Assembly: GCF_050873365.1 (NCBI RefSeq)
Contig: NZ_JBNMIQ010000003.1
Location: 62,001-126,000, forward strand
From: Brotaphodocola sp050873365
GTDB taxonomy: Bacteria > Bacillota > Clostridia > Lachnospirales > Lachnospiraceae
DNA: 64,000 bases
Direction: 5' to 3'
Shown: piece by piece, positions 43,605 to 52,842 of the stretch
Position numbering within the stretch: the stretch's first letter is position 1
Layout: each line of letters opens with the position of its first letter
Translations under genes and position numbers: made by a program
Notes under the pieces: model-generated
Database searches by the model: none
Seen by the model: only the letters and a program-made list of their open reading frames with translations
What the model was told of the DNA's origin: nothing

Positions 43605-45017
43605 TCACAGTTCTTTTCCGTTTGTGCGAATAACGTTCTGATACCAGTAGAAGGAATCCTTCTTCAGTCGTTTCAAATCTTTCAGGTCATCATCTTCACG
43701 GTTTACATAGATAAATCCATATCTCTTGCCAAAGCCCTGATGCGTGCTGATCAGATCGATCGCTGACCACGGGCAATATCCGATTAAGTCAACCCCGTCT
43801 GCAATCGCCAACTCTGCCTGCTCCAAATGCTTGCGCAGATAATCGATTCGGTACGGATCATGGATCGAGCCATCCTCTTCCACGGTGTCTCTTGCACCGA
43901 GTCCATTCTCCGTGATGATGATCGGCAGTCCATAACGGCTTGCAACCATATCCAACGTATTGCGGAATCCGATCGGGTCAACCTCCCAGCCAAACTCCGT
44001 CCGATACAGATGCGGATTGGATGCACCGCGGTAGAGTCCCTCCTCGCCCACGGAAACCTGCTGATCTCCGACACGCGCACTCACATTCGACTCTCCCTCA
44101 CGGCATGCTGCCACCGTGCTCGTGTTGTAGTAGTTGAAAGCGATGAAATCCGGGTTTGCTCCTTTGAGAGTCTCCCAATCTCCCTCTTCCACCTGCGGAT
44201 AATATCCCTTTTCTCTCAGATATCCGCTCGCGATCGCATTGTATCTTCCATAGACTGCAACATCGAGATAGAGCCAGTTGCGGATCGCTGAGAATGTCTG
44301 GGAAGCGAGCACATCCTTCGGATTGCAGGTCTCTGCATAGACTTCCGAGATATTCGGTGCCGGTCCGATCTTTGCCTGAGGGCACTTCTCATGACACAGT
44401 TTCATGACGCGCGCCTGAGCCAAAAGCATGTGATGGTTCTGCTGGTAGAGATCTCTCCACGCCTCTTCTCCCTCCTGAAGCGTCGTTCCGATCGCCTTGC
44501 CGTGAAGAATCATCATGTTCTCCTCGTTGATCGTCAGCCAGTACGTCACAAGATCGCCAAACTCCTCAAACAATACATTTGCGAAGCGCACAAACGCATC
44601 GATCGTGCTTCGGTTCGACCAACCGCCCTTCTTCTGAAGCGCATCCGGAAGATCGAAATGATACATCGTCACCAACGGCTCAATGTGATATTTTCTCAGT
44701 TCTTCCAGAAGATTTCGATAAAATGCGATTCCTGCCCGGTTTACCTCTCCATCACCGTCCGGAATGATTCGCGTCCATGCAATCGAAAACCGGTACATCT
44801 TCAGCCCCATCTCTGCAAAGAGCGCCACATCTTCCTTCCAGTGATGATAGTGGTCACTGCTCACCTTAAAATCCGGGGTTCCCGGAATCAGTTCCTTTGT
44901 ATCCTGTACCGACAGTCCCTTACCGTCCTCGTCCCAGGCTCCCTCTACCTGATACGCGGATGTCGATGCACCCCAGAAAAACCCTTCAGGAAATCCTTTT
45001 AACGTGCTATGATCCAT
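43605..45017 (-). CDS. GH1 6-phospho-beta-glucosidase (PTS operon)
   Basis: 470-residue glycoside hydrolase family 1 enzyme that should split phosphorylated cellobiose or aryl-beta-glucosides entering through the PTS. The start FPEGFFWGASTSAYQVEGAW is the GH1 N-terminal signature. The acid/base glutamate lies in LTINEEN and the nucleophile in IITENGLGARD. The C-terminal KDSFYWYQNVI is typical of phospho-glycosidases. It is the last gene of the operon IIC-small ORF-IIA-IIB-bgl. A second GH1 gene, in the opposite direction, lies beyond the IIC gene. Confidence 0.93.
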   Translation of the reverse strand: MDHSTLKGFPEGFFWGASTSAYQVEGAWDEDGKGLSVQDTKELIPGTPDFKVSSDHYHHWKEDVALFAEMGLKMYRFSIAWTRIIPDGDGEVNRAGIAFYRNLLEELRKYHIEPLVTMYHFDLPDALQKKGGWSNRSTIDAFVRFANVLFEEFGDLVTYWLTINEENMMILHGKAIGTTLQEGEEAWRDLYQQNHHMLLAQARVMKLCHEKCPQAKIGPAPNISEVYAETCNPKDVLASQTFSAIRNWLYLDVAVYGRYNAIASGYLREKGYYPQVEEGDWETLKGANPDFIAFNYYNTSTVAACREGESNVSARVGDQQVSVGEEGLYRGASNPHLYRTEFGWEVDPIGFRNTLDMVASRYGLPIIITENGLGARDTVEEDGSIHDPYRIDYLRKHLEQAELAIADGVDLIGYCPWSAIDLISTHQGFGKRYGFIYVNREDDDLKDLKRLKKDSFYWYQNVIRTNGKEL

Positions 45018-45102
45018 TGTATACTCCCCTCAATCTTTGAATCTTTGCTTTGCTCGTCCAATCAATACACCATCAAAACGCAAAAACCTTGGATACTCCG
45101 TC

Positions 45103-45405
45103 TTAGTCGCCAAGTACCTTCTTTACCTGAGCGATAACCTTCTCGCCGTTCATCGTTCCATATGCCTGCATATCGATGCACTCGATGATCTTTCCCGGGC
45201 ACTCTTTCTCTACTTTGTTCTTGCTGAAACGAACCTGCGGTCCAAGCAGAATGATGTCAGCATCTTTTCCCTTTTCTCTTGCAACCGTCAGAGAGTAAGC
45301 GTTGATCTGGCATTCATAACCCTGCTTTGCCGCTGCATCCTTCATCTTATTTACCAGAAGACTGGTTGACATTCCCTGTGCACAGAATAATACGATATTT
45401 CTCAT
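45103..45405 (-). CDS. celA: PTS IIB component, lactose/cellobiose family
   Basis: A 100-residue cytoplasmic phosphocarrier that passes phosphate from IIA to the sugar. The N-terminal phospho-cysteine loop reads IVLFCAQGMSTSLLVNKM and LLGPQVRF follows, both typical of the cellobiose/chitobiose IIB group. Encoded separately from IIA and IIC, as usual in this family. The 213-bp spacer upstream is purine-rich in the mRNA sense. Confidence 0.93.
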   Translation of the reverse strand: MRNIVLFCAQGMSTSLLVNKMKDAAAKQGYECQINAYSLTVAREKGKDADIILLGPQVRFSKNKVEKECPGKIIECIDMQAYGTMNGEKVIAQVKKVLGD

Positions 45406-45618
45406 TGTAATTCCCCTTTCTCAATTCACACAAATCCGTTTTGCCTACCTGCTCGCTTTTTTTGTGTTCCTTCTCGCCTGCTTGTTTTTTCTTAGTTTTT
45501 GTTTATTTCTTTTCTTATCTTTTTAAGTCGCTTATTTTTTGCCTTTTGTTTTATTTCTCGCTCTTTACTTACCTGTTCTCTTCATTCGCTCTTTTTTCAA
45601 GATGATTTTAGAAATCCC

Positions 45619-45930
45619 CTATGACTCTGCCTGCTTTTTGAGAATGTCAATCATCTCTCTGCACAGATCCATTACGGTCATTGCATTCATCAGGTGATCC
45701 TGGGCATGTACCATCAGGAGTCCAACCTCTGTCTTCTTTCCGTTCAGCTCATCCTGGATCATCTCAGTCTGGGCATCATGAGACTGGGCGATCGTCTGAT
45801 CTGCCTCCTCCATCATCTCATCAGCCTTCTTAAAGTCTCCATCTCTCGCCGCTCTCAATGCTTCGATCGCCAGACTTCTTGCATTTCCGCCATTTACGAC
45901 AAGCGTCATTACAATCTGTTCCAGATCCAT
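45619..45930 (-). CDS. celC: PTS IIA component, lactose/cellobiose family
   Basis: A 103-residue helical protein that takes phosphate from HPr on a histidine in the motif LLMVHAQDHLMNAMT and hands it to IIB. The N-terminal MTLVVNGGNARSLAIEALRAA matches the family. It lies between the small membrane protein gene and IIB in the PTS operon. The precise substrate (cellobiose, chitobiose or lichenan) cannot be told; the adjacent GH1 enzymes favour beta-glucosides. Confidence 0.93.
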   Translation of the reverse strand: MDLEQIVMTLVVNGGNARSLAIEALRAARDGDFKKADEMMEEADQTIAQSHDAQTEMIQDELNGKKTEVGLLMVHAQDHLMNAMTVMDLCREMIDILKKQAES

Positions 45931-46028
45931 TTATTCTCCTTTCCAGTTTTGCGACCCTGTTTTTCGTTTCGTCGCAACCCCTTTGCCGACTTCCCGTCGG
46001 TTCTCTCTCTTAAATTTTTTCTGTGCTT

Positions 46029-46226
46029 TTATGCAAATATTGTCATCTGTAAAAAGTAGACAATATAAGCGATCTCAATCATTGTCCACACCCACTTTTC
46101 TGAGCGGTGGAATGCAGACTCCTTTTTCCACACCCGGAAAAGACCACATGGCGGGAAAAAGATCAGCCACAGATAGGTAATAATTCTCTCTTTTGAAAAC
46201 ACATCTGACATTTCTCGTTCTTTCAT
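46029..46226 (-). CDS. Small membrane protein in PTS operon, possibly frameshifted
   Basis: 65 residues: a basic N-terminus, a first hydrophobic segment with a Pro-Pro turn (YLWLIFFPPCGLFRVWKK), a polar loop, and a second membrane helix (WVWTMIEIAYIVYFLQMTIFA). I do not recognise a named family. No good ribosome binding site precedes either ATG. A strong GGGAGGAGG lies upstream, but before an ATG at 46263 in another frame (MSTQNLWERVQGDERTRNVR). A 2-nt loss in an AGAGA tract would join the two frames, so the true gene may be 46029-46263 with a frameshift. Confidence 0.55.
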   Translation of the reverse strand: MKEREMSDVFSKERIITYLWLIFFPPCGLFRVWKKESAFHRSEKWVWTMIEIAYIVYFLQMTIFA

Positions 46227-46367
46227 CGCCCTGTACCCTCTCCCACAGATTTTGTGTGCTCATTTTCGGGTACCTCCTCCCGTTACTCTTTCAAGTCGAC
46301 GATTCGGTACCCATTCTCTTTATTTTCCCAATACAATTTATCTGACGTTACTTGTCTGTTGTCACTC

Positions 46368-47672
46368 TTACTCAACCGGCTTCTGGTGGTTTGCTGCCAG
46401 AACGAACGGAATGTAAACCAGAGTTGCAAGTACCAGACAGATCAGCTGAGTGATTGCTGCTCCTACATTACCACCAGCACACAGGAATGCTTCCAATACC
46501 GGCGGAGTGGTCCACGGTGCGTTTACTACCATTCTACCGCAGAATCCGATATTTGTCATGATGTATGCAAAAGTTGCGGATACTGCCGGAGCAATCATGA
46601 ACGGGATTCCAAGAACCGGGTTCATAACGATCGGAAGACCAAAGATCATCGGCTCGTTGATGTTAAACAGTGCACACGGAACACCGAGTTTTGCGATTGC
46701 ACGGTAATCATCTCTCTTGGAGAAGAGAAGAATTGCGATGATCAGACCACCCGTGATACCAGCTCCGGTGAAGGTAGAGAAGCAGGACATGAACGGAGTG
46801 TTGATGATCTTCGGGATTGCGGTTCCTGCTGCATAAGCTGCCTCGTTCTCTGCGAATGCTGCAAGAAGGATCGGCTCGTAAACAGCCTTTGTTACCTGAG
46901 TTCCATGGATACCAAAGAACCACAGCAGAGTCGTAATAAAGATCAGGGTTACATATCCCGGGAAGCTCGTCAGAATGTTTGACAGAGGCTTCTGGATAAA
47001 TGCGGTAATTGCGTTGAATAAGGTAACGCCGGTTACCTTCTCAAATACCCATCCGATCAGAGCGATCAGAATAACGGTGATCAGAGACGGGAACAGGATG
47101 GAAAACGAACGTGCTACGTTTCCCGGTACACTGTCCGGCATGTGAATCTCAAGTTTTCCGCTGTTTACCAGACGACAGTAGATCTCAGTTGCTCCGATTG
47201 CGGAGAACATTCCTACGAACAGACCCTGTGCGTTCGTAAAGGTTCTTGCCAGAACGTTGGTGATAACAACTTCACTTCCGTCTGCTGCCTTACCGGTTGC
47301 GGTAAATGCACACAGAGAAATGTAGGAAGCCAGTGCAACGACCGGCAGTGCCTTATCGGTGATTCCATAATACTCGCCGAGTTCCATCGATACAAGGATT
47401 ACACATCCGATTGCGATGAAGTTCATCGTACCATAGTTTGCTGCGTTGAACATCGGAGCTAAGTTTCCGAGGAAGCTCAATCCCGGAACGTTTGCCAAGC
47501 TCATGTAGCCCGGCGTGGTATTGCAGATTACGTTGGAAAACAACGTACAGAACGATCCGATAATAATAATCGGGAGCAGGCTCATAAACGCATTCTTGAT
47601 TGCGGATAGATGTCTCTGCGTCTGCATTGCGCCGGCGACTGCCAGCATACCATTCATCATTTTGTCTTTCAT
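46368..47672 (-). CDS. celB: PTS IIC permease, lactose/cellobiose family
   Basis: 434-residue membrane component with about ten helices (NAFMSLLPIIIIGSFCTLFS, LLWFFGIHGTQVTKAVYEP, NEPMIFGLPIVMNPVLGIPF), which binds and translocates the beta-glucoside. The GIHG and NEPMIFG motifs are typical. The start is the ATG at 47672, because AGGAGGG lies 5 nt upstream; the open frame reaches 47903, but the extra residues are not protein-like. First gene of the PTS operon, divergent from the second GH1 gene. Confidence 0.94.
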   Translation of the reverse strand: MKDKMMNGMLAVAGAMQTQRHLSAIKNAFMSLLPIIIIGSFCTLFSNVICNTTPGYMSLANVPGLSFLGNLAPMFNAANYGTMNFIAIGCVILVSMELGEYYGITDKALPVVALASYISLCAFTATGKAADGSEVVITNVLARTFTNAQGLFVGMFSAIGATEIYCRLVNSGKLEIHMPDSVPGNVARSFSILFPSLITVILIALIGWVFEKVTGVTLFNAITAFIQKPLSNILTSFPGYVTLIFITTLLWFFGIHGTQVTKAVYEPILLAAFAENEAAYAAGTAIPKIINTPFMSCFSTFTGAGITGGLIIAILLFSKRDDYRAIAKLGVPCALFNINEPMIFGLPIVMNPVLGIPFMIAPAVSATFAYIMTNIGFCGRMVVNAPWTTPPVLEAFLCAGGNVGAAITQLICLVLATLVYIPFVLAANHQKPVE

Positions 47673-47850
47673 GTACACCCTCCTATTGGTTTGGCAGTTT
47701 GCCGGATCTATTTTCCATGCGCTTCCATGAGCTTGTGTAAATTCCCCCAGATACCGGTGCACTGCGTTTTTGTTTTGTGCACTTATCATAACACAACGCA
47801 AAACAGAACTCCACGATCTTGTTTTCCAAATCAATCTGGAAAAATCATGA

Positions 47851-47880
47851 TTGGCATTTTCTGTGCATTTTCTATATACT
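47851..47880 (+). promoter_or_regulatory. Promoter of the second GH1 gene
   Basis: TTGGCA at 47851 with TATACT at 47875 (18-bp gap) or TATATA at 47873 (16-bp gap). The divergent region also holds two GTGCAC copies separated by GCGTTTTTGTTTT, near a TATGAT -10 candidate for the PTS operon; this could be the regulator's site. Confidence 0.55.
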
Positions 47881-47947
47881 GAACTTATCCCGTTCGTGGA
47901 CAAACACGTAACACCAAATCACCAACACAATCTATGGAGGGTTTAAC

Positions 47948-49429
47948 ATGGAGAAGACAAAGAGATGTTTCCCAGAGGGATTTCTCTGGGGCGGTGCAAC
48001 GGCAGCGAATCAGGTAGAAGGCGGATGGAAAGAAGGGGGAAAAGGACTTTCCGTATCCGACTGTGCCCGTGCGCATCTTGACAAAGATGTGACCAACTAC
48101 AAGGCTCACAACAGCGTCACAAGCAAAGATATCGAGGAAGCACTCGCAACCGATGATGAAGTCAACTATCCGAAGCGTCACGGAGCAGATTTCTATCATC
48201 ATTACAAAGAGGACATCCGCATGTTCGCGGAGATGGGATTCAAAGTATATCGCATGTCGATCGCTTGGTCCCGCATTTTCCCGAATGCAGATGATCCTGA
48301 GCCGAATGAGGAAGGTCTTCAGTTCTACGACAACGTCTTCGATGAACTGCGCAAGTACGGCATCGAGCCGTTAGTGACGATGTCTCACTATGAGCCACCG
48401 TTAAATCTGCTTCTGAACTATCAGGGTTGGTATTCCCGCGAGACGATCGGCTTCTTCACCCGCTTTGTTGAGACGATCTGCCGTCGCTACAAAGACAAGG
48501 TAAAGTACTGGCTGACCTTCAACGAGGTTGACTCGATGATCCGCCATCCGTACACGACCGGCGCTCTGATCGAGGATCGCTTCCCGGGAATGAACTTTGA
48601 GGAGGTCATTTTCCAGGCTATGCACCATCAGTTCGTCGCTTCCGCACTCGCAACAAAGATCTGCCACGAGATCATTCCGGGTTCTATGGTCGGATGTATG
48701 CTGACAAAGCTGACCTACTATCCGTACACCTGCCGTCCGGAGGACGTTCTCGAGGCTCAGCAGATGATGAGAAGCACCTACTGTTACAGCGACACCCAGG
48801 TATTCGGCGAGTACCCGGCTTACCTGCTCTCCCGCTTCAAGAATCATGGCATCCACATCCGCAAGGAAATCGGAGATGATGAGATCATGAAGGCTTACCC
48901 GGTTGATTTTGTTTCCTTCTCCTACTACCATTCTTCCTGCTCCGCAAAGGATACCTCCGATCTGAACCTGACTGCCGGCAACACGATCAATGCGATCAAG
49001 AACCCGTACCTCAAGGCTTCTGACTGGGGTTGGCAGATTGACCCAACCGGTCTTAGAATCTCGATGGTTGACCTCTATGACCGCTACCGCAAACCGCTGT
49101 TCATCGTAGAAAACGGTCTCGGCGCTGTCGATAAGGTCGAGGAAGACGGAAGCATCCACGATCCGTACCGCATCGCTTACTTCAAGGAGCATATGAAGGC
49201 AATCCTTGACGCGATCGAGGAAGACGGAGTCGAGTGTCTCGGCTACACCTCATGGGGATGCATCGACATCGTATCCGAGTCCACGAAACAGATGAGCAAG
49301 CGTTACGGCTTCATCTACGTTGACTGTGATGACTACGGCAACGGAACCTACAAGAGATCGAAGAAGGATTCGTTTGACTGGTACAAGAAAGTCATCGAGA
49401 CAAACGGAGCTTCGCTGTTTGAGGACTAA
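47948..49429 (+). CDS. GH1 6-phospho-beta-glucosidase (second copy)
   Basis: A 493-residue GH1 enzyme with the N-terminal signature FPEGFLWGGATAANQVEGGW, the acid/base motif LTFNEVDS, the nucleophile motif FIVENGLGAVD and the C-terminal phosphate-binding region (SKKDSFDWYKKVI). It is clearly diverged from the copy at 43605 and may favour another phosphorylated disaccharide. It has its own promoter and is divergent from the PTS operon. AGGGTTT sits before the ATG. Confidence 0.94.
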   Translation: MEKTKRCFPEGFLWGGATAANQVEGGWKEGGKGLSVSDCARAHLDKDVTNYKAHNSVTSKDIEEALATDDEVNYPKRHGADFYHHYKEDIRMFAEMGFKVYRMSIAWSRIFPNADDPEPNEEGLQFYDNVFDELRKYGIEPLVTMSHYEPPLNLLLNYQGWYSRETIGFFTRFVETICRRYKDKVKYWLTFNEVDSMIRHPYTTGALIEDRFPGMNFEEVIFQAMHHQFVASALATKICHEIIPGSMVGCMLTKLTYYPYTCRPEDVLEAQQMMRSTYCYSDTQVFGEYPAYLLSRFKNHGIHIRKEIGDDEIMKAYPVDFVSFSYYHSSCSAKDTSDLNLTAGNTINAIKNPYLKASDWGWQIDPTGLRISMVDLYDRYRKPLFIVENGLGAVDKVEEDGSIHDPYRIAYFKEHMKAILDAIEEDGVECLGYTSWGCIDIVSESTKQMSKRYGFIYVDCDDYGNGTYKRSKKDSFDWYKKVIETNGASLFED

Positions 49430-49460
49430 TTTCCTAAAATCTGACCACTAAAACCTTTTT

Positions 49461-49504
49461 GCCAAAAAAGAGGCAGGGCTTTCACGAAGAAAGCTCTGCC
49501 TCTA
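49461..49504 (-). terminator. Terminator of the LicR-type gene, overlapping its 3' end
   Basis: On the minus strand AGAGGCAGAGCTTTC pairs with GAAAGCCCTGCCTCT, followed by TTTTTT. The 5' arm encodes the last residues of the regulator. It can also stop the convergent GH1 transcript. Confidence 0.88.
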
Positions 49505-51382
49505 ATTCTGTCATCGTATCTAAAAACCAGTCGTAATCCCTCTTGTGGATCAAATCCTGCACACATTTCTGACTCAGCATAAAGCTCGCCGTTGTCTGGT
49601 AAAACTTCTGAAGCTCCATACTGCACTGATCCTTATTCGCAATCGAGACAAGAAAGACGACCTGAACCTTCTGATCCGCCCACTGAATCGGTTGATCGAG
49701 AATCGCCAGACACACAAACGTCTCCTCGCTCATCGCCTTGTAGCAGTGTGGCATCGCGACCAGATTTCCAAATGCGGTTTTGCCATCCGCTCTCGCTCGA
49801 GCACCGACTCATAGAACTCCTCGCCGAGATTCATTTTCTTCATCGCAAACTCACAGATACAGCGGATTGCCTCTTTCCTCGTCTTCACGTTTAAATGGGG
49901 CAGAAACAATTCTCTGCGGTAATACTGTTGCATCACCGGATCTTCCCCGTTTAAAAGCACTTTCCGGATCTGGAAAAACTCGGTCTCATCGAGAAATGTC
50001 TTCACTTCCTGAATCGGGATCGGGACCTTGACCGGAATCGGAACCGAAGTAAAGATATAGTCATACTCCCGGAGATCCATCCGTTTCAGACTTGCGACAT
50101 CACACGCTGTCACCTTGTTTAAATACGGTCCGAACATTTTTTTATACTTGTACTCGATCAAGCGAGCGCTTCCTCGCCCCGATGCACAGACAAGCAAAAT
50201 ATTCTTTTTCTGAGCCTCTGTCTTGATGCGCTCAAGTGCGAGCGCAAACGCAAATGCAAAGTATGCGACCTCATCCTCACACAGCTCCGTCTGATAATGT
50301 TCGTTGATCACCGTCGATGCATGGCTTGCAATCGCGTAGGACAGACAGAACTTCTTCTTCACATCCTTGAGCAGAGGATTTCTCGCCTTCATCTTGTAGT
50401 GAATCCGAACCTGAAGAGGCACGATGTGCTGACTCAAAATCATGCGCAATTCGAGATCCCCGCGGAAATCAAAGCGGAACGCCTCATAGACGCTCTCGAG
50501 CATCTCCGTGACGAGATCACTGATCTCCTGCGAGATGACCAGATTCTCAGAGGAATCTCCCTCTGCATTGAACAGCTCTTTGCCTGCCAAATGGATCGCA
50601 ATGTATCGAACCTCATTGTTCGGAAACGTGATCTTAAAATACTCCTGCAAATGCTCTGCCACTCTCTGAGCCACCTCGTACTCGTGACTTCCAATCAGCT
50701 CGGAATCCGTTTCCTCCGGCATCGGAATGCAGTGCCCCTCGACGATTCGGCTGATCGCGATGTAGAGATGCACGACAAGATTCTGGAATCCCGCACTCGA
50801 CAGATGGAAATTCTGCTCTGTGAGAATCTCCGCGACACAGCCTGCAATCTCCTCCATGCTCTGATTTCCCTTGTGAAATCTCTTGCTCGAAAACGACGCA
50901 ATACACAGGCGGAAGTTGAATTCCTTGCCATCGACCGCAATCCCATATCCCGGTCGGCGCACAAGTTCAATGTGATATTTATTTAAGAATTTCTCCACCT
51001 CTCTGAGATCTTCACTCAACGTCCGCTTCGAGATGTAGAGCATCTCGCTGAGTTTATCCATCTTCGTGTAACCGGGACTATTAAAGAGATACTCTAGCAG
51101 ATACTGAACTCTCTCCTCCGAGGTCGACGGGATGAAGGTCCCGCTCCCCGACATCTTTTTCTTGTAAGACGCATAAAGTTCCGGGTTCTGAATCTCCAAG
51201 TAGTATCCCTCTCCATACTTGGATTGAATCAATGCCCCGTGATCGGAAATCTCCTCATTGATCTCCTTGAGCAGATTCCGGACGGTCTTCGTTCCCACTT
51301 CCAGCTGGTCAGCAAGCTCCTGAGCCGGATGATATCCTCCGGTCGAAAGAGTCTCTAAAATCTGACGCATTCTCTTCTCCAA
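49482..51382 (-). pseudogene. LicR/MtlR-type PTS transcriptional activator, frameshifted in EIIA domain
   Basis: Multi-domain regulator of about 630 residues if intact: HTH (residues of about 5-60), a second HTH (MLYISKRTLSEDLREVEKF), two PRD domains with conserved histidines (LVVHLYIAISR, IAIHLAG, LSQHIVPLQVRIHY), an EIIB-like domain with the cysteine in LLVCASGRGSARL, and a C-terminal EIIA domain. The frame breaks inside EIIA: RMAK is followed by a nonsense tail and a stop, while another frame continues AFGNLVAMPHCYKAMSEE with the phospho-histidine. One extra A in the A4 run (49778-49781) would restore AKTAFGNLVAMPH. It is the likely activator of the neighbouring cellobiose PTS and GH1 genes. 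The break may be real or a homopolymer sequencing error. Confidence 0.88.
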
Positions 51383-51717
51383 AAGAATCCCCCTTTTCTC
51401 ACTGAATCTGTTTTTTCTAAAATCTTTTTCCCCGGTGATTGTTTTGAGACAATGTTATCTCTCATTTATTTACATACTAATTTCTATTCTATCTTAAAAT
51501 CACAGTTAAAACAAGCCATCCGATTTTCACACTTTTTCCATTTTAAAAGAGAAAAAGTCTGCATTTTTGTTAAAAATACAGCAAGAGGATCTGTTCTCTC
51601 CCGCTGTGAAGAACAGATCCCCTTGATTTTTCCCTATTTTTTGCTGTTTTTGCCTTTGATATTTGTTATTGATATTTGTTATTTTTTTATCCGACTTTTC
51701 ACCATTCTCTTACCAAT
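51383..51717. other. AT-rich region between licR-type gene and nagB
   Basis: 335 bp without a gene. It contains a 16-bp palindrome ATTGTTTTGAGACAAT at 51438-51453 in the upstream region of the regulator and the nagB terminator at 51572-51626. Otherwise AT-rich. Confidence 0.5.
51572..51626 (-). terminator. Terminator of nagB
   Basis: Stem CAAGAGGATCTGTTCT with AGAACAGATCCCCTTG. On the minus strand it is followed by TGTATTTTT. It is about 90 bp after the nagB stop. Confidence 0.8.
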
Positions 51718-52446
51718 CTAGTCAATCAGGCTCAGCGCTGACTCATCCGCAATCACGGTCACATCACTGTGTAACTGCAAGATCGAAGCCGGGACAGCCG
51801 GTGTGATCGGGCCGTAGAGCGCCTTCTTCAGGGCTTCTGCCTTCTCCTCCCCGCTCGCAATCAGAAGAATCTTCTTCGCCTGCATGATGTTCTTGATTCC
51901 CATCGTGTACGCCTGTCTCGGAACTTCCTCCTCAGAAGCAAAAAATCTCTTATTCGCCTCGACCGTACTCTCAGCAAGATCTACGCAGTGCGTCTCCTTC
52001 TCAAATGCGGAACCCGGCTCATTGAATCCGATATGACCATTTCTGCCAAGTCCGAGAAGCTGTAAGTCGATTCCGCCGTGTGCGCGAATGATCTCATTGT
52101 AACGCGCACATGCCTTGTCCGAATCCGGCTCAAGACCGTCCGGCACAAAGGTACGTGCCTTGTCGATGTTCACATGATCAAAGAGATTCGTGTTCATAAA
52201 ATAGCGATAGCTCTGCTCATTGTCCGGTCCGAGTCCCTTGTACTCATCGAGATTGATCGTCGTGACTCTCGAGAAATCGAGATCCCCCTTGTTGTACCAC
52301 TCAATCAGCTGGCGGTAGGTTCCAACCGGTGATGAACCGGTTGCCAACCCCAATACGCAGTCCGGTTTCATGATGATCTGCGCGGAAATGATGTTTGCCG
52401 ACTTTCTGCTCAGATCCTGATCGTTTTTTGCCTTATAAATAACCAT
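51718..52446 (-). CDS. nagB: Glucosamine-6-phosphate deaminase NagB
   Basis: 242-residue aldose-ketose isomerase-deaminase that turns glucosamine-6-phosphate into fructose-6-phosphate and ammonia, the last step of amino-sugar and sialic-acid breakdown. Substrate and catalytic motifs are GLATGSSPVGTYRQLI, TINLDEYKGL and LGLGRNGHIGFNEPGSAF. It is divergent from nanE, with paired palindromes between them that suggest common control. AAAGGGGTA lies before the ATG. Confidence 0.97.
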   Translation of the reverse strand: MVIYKAKNDQDLSRKSANIISAQIIMKPDCVLGLATGSSPVGTYRQLIEWYNKGDLDFSRVTTINLDEYKGLGPDNEQSYRYFMNTNLFDHVNIDKARTFVPDGLEPDSDKACARYNEIIRAHGGIDLQLLGLGRNGHIGFNEPGSAFEKETHCVDLAESTVEANKRFFASEEEVPRQAYTMGIKNIMQAKKILLIASGEEKAEALKKALYGPITPAVPASILQLHSDVTVIADESALSLID

Positions 52447-52579
52447 AAGATACCCCTTTCTTTTGCTGTTTTCGTTTTCGTGTCCTCGTTACCGTGACGT
52501 GTCTTCCCCTTGTTTTTGCAAGATTTTTCTGACGGAACTTTTCTGTCTTTCATCTCAGCAAGCTCCCTCTTCCCTTCTT

Positions 52580-52607
52580 AGTATACCTGATTGAAAAGGT
52601 TTTTCAA
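52580..52607 (-). promoter_or_regulatory. Promoter of nagB
   Basis: TTGAAA (52607-52602) and TATACT (52585-52580) with a 16-bp spacer on the minus strand. A 19-bp palindrome (52590-52608) covers the -35 and spacer, so a bound repressor would block it. Confidence 0.75.
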
Positions 52608-52739
52608 TATCTAACAGGAATCGTGAAACCAGTTTCACAGCAAGAAAAATCTACCATGTTTTTGTCAAAAACTTTCAAATAATACTAGTTTTCCCCCTTG
52701 TTTTTCATCTTTTTATGCAAAATTTTGAAACTAATTTCA
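52590..52739. promoter_or_regulatory. Three TGAAA-TTTCA palindromes between nagB and nanE
   Basis: ATTGAAAAGGTTTTTCAAT (52590-52608), GTGAAACCAGTTTCAC (52623-52638) and TGAAACTAATTTCA (52726-52739) share the half-site TGAAA. They are candidate operators for one of the two RpiR-type regulators in the cluster. The rest of the 396-bp divergent region is AT-rich, and I cannot place a firm nanE promoter. Confidence 0.65.
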
Positions 52740-52842
52740 GTATCAATATCGTCTATTGAAAAAAGTTTTGATTCCCTGTACACTGAAAACAGAGGAAATC
52801 CTGGAAACTGTCACACCTTATCACAGATCGGAGGAAAACAAA

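Noticed and set aside
47673..47903. 77-codon N-terminal extension of the PTS IIC gene
   Set aside because: AGGAGGG is placed for the ATG at 47672; the extension has no site and unusual composition, and would cover the divergent promoter region.
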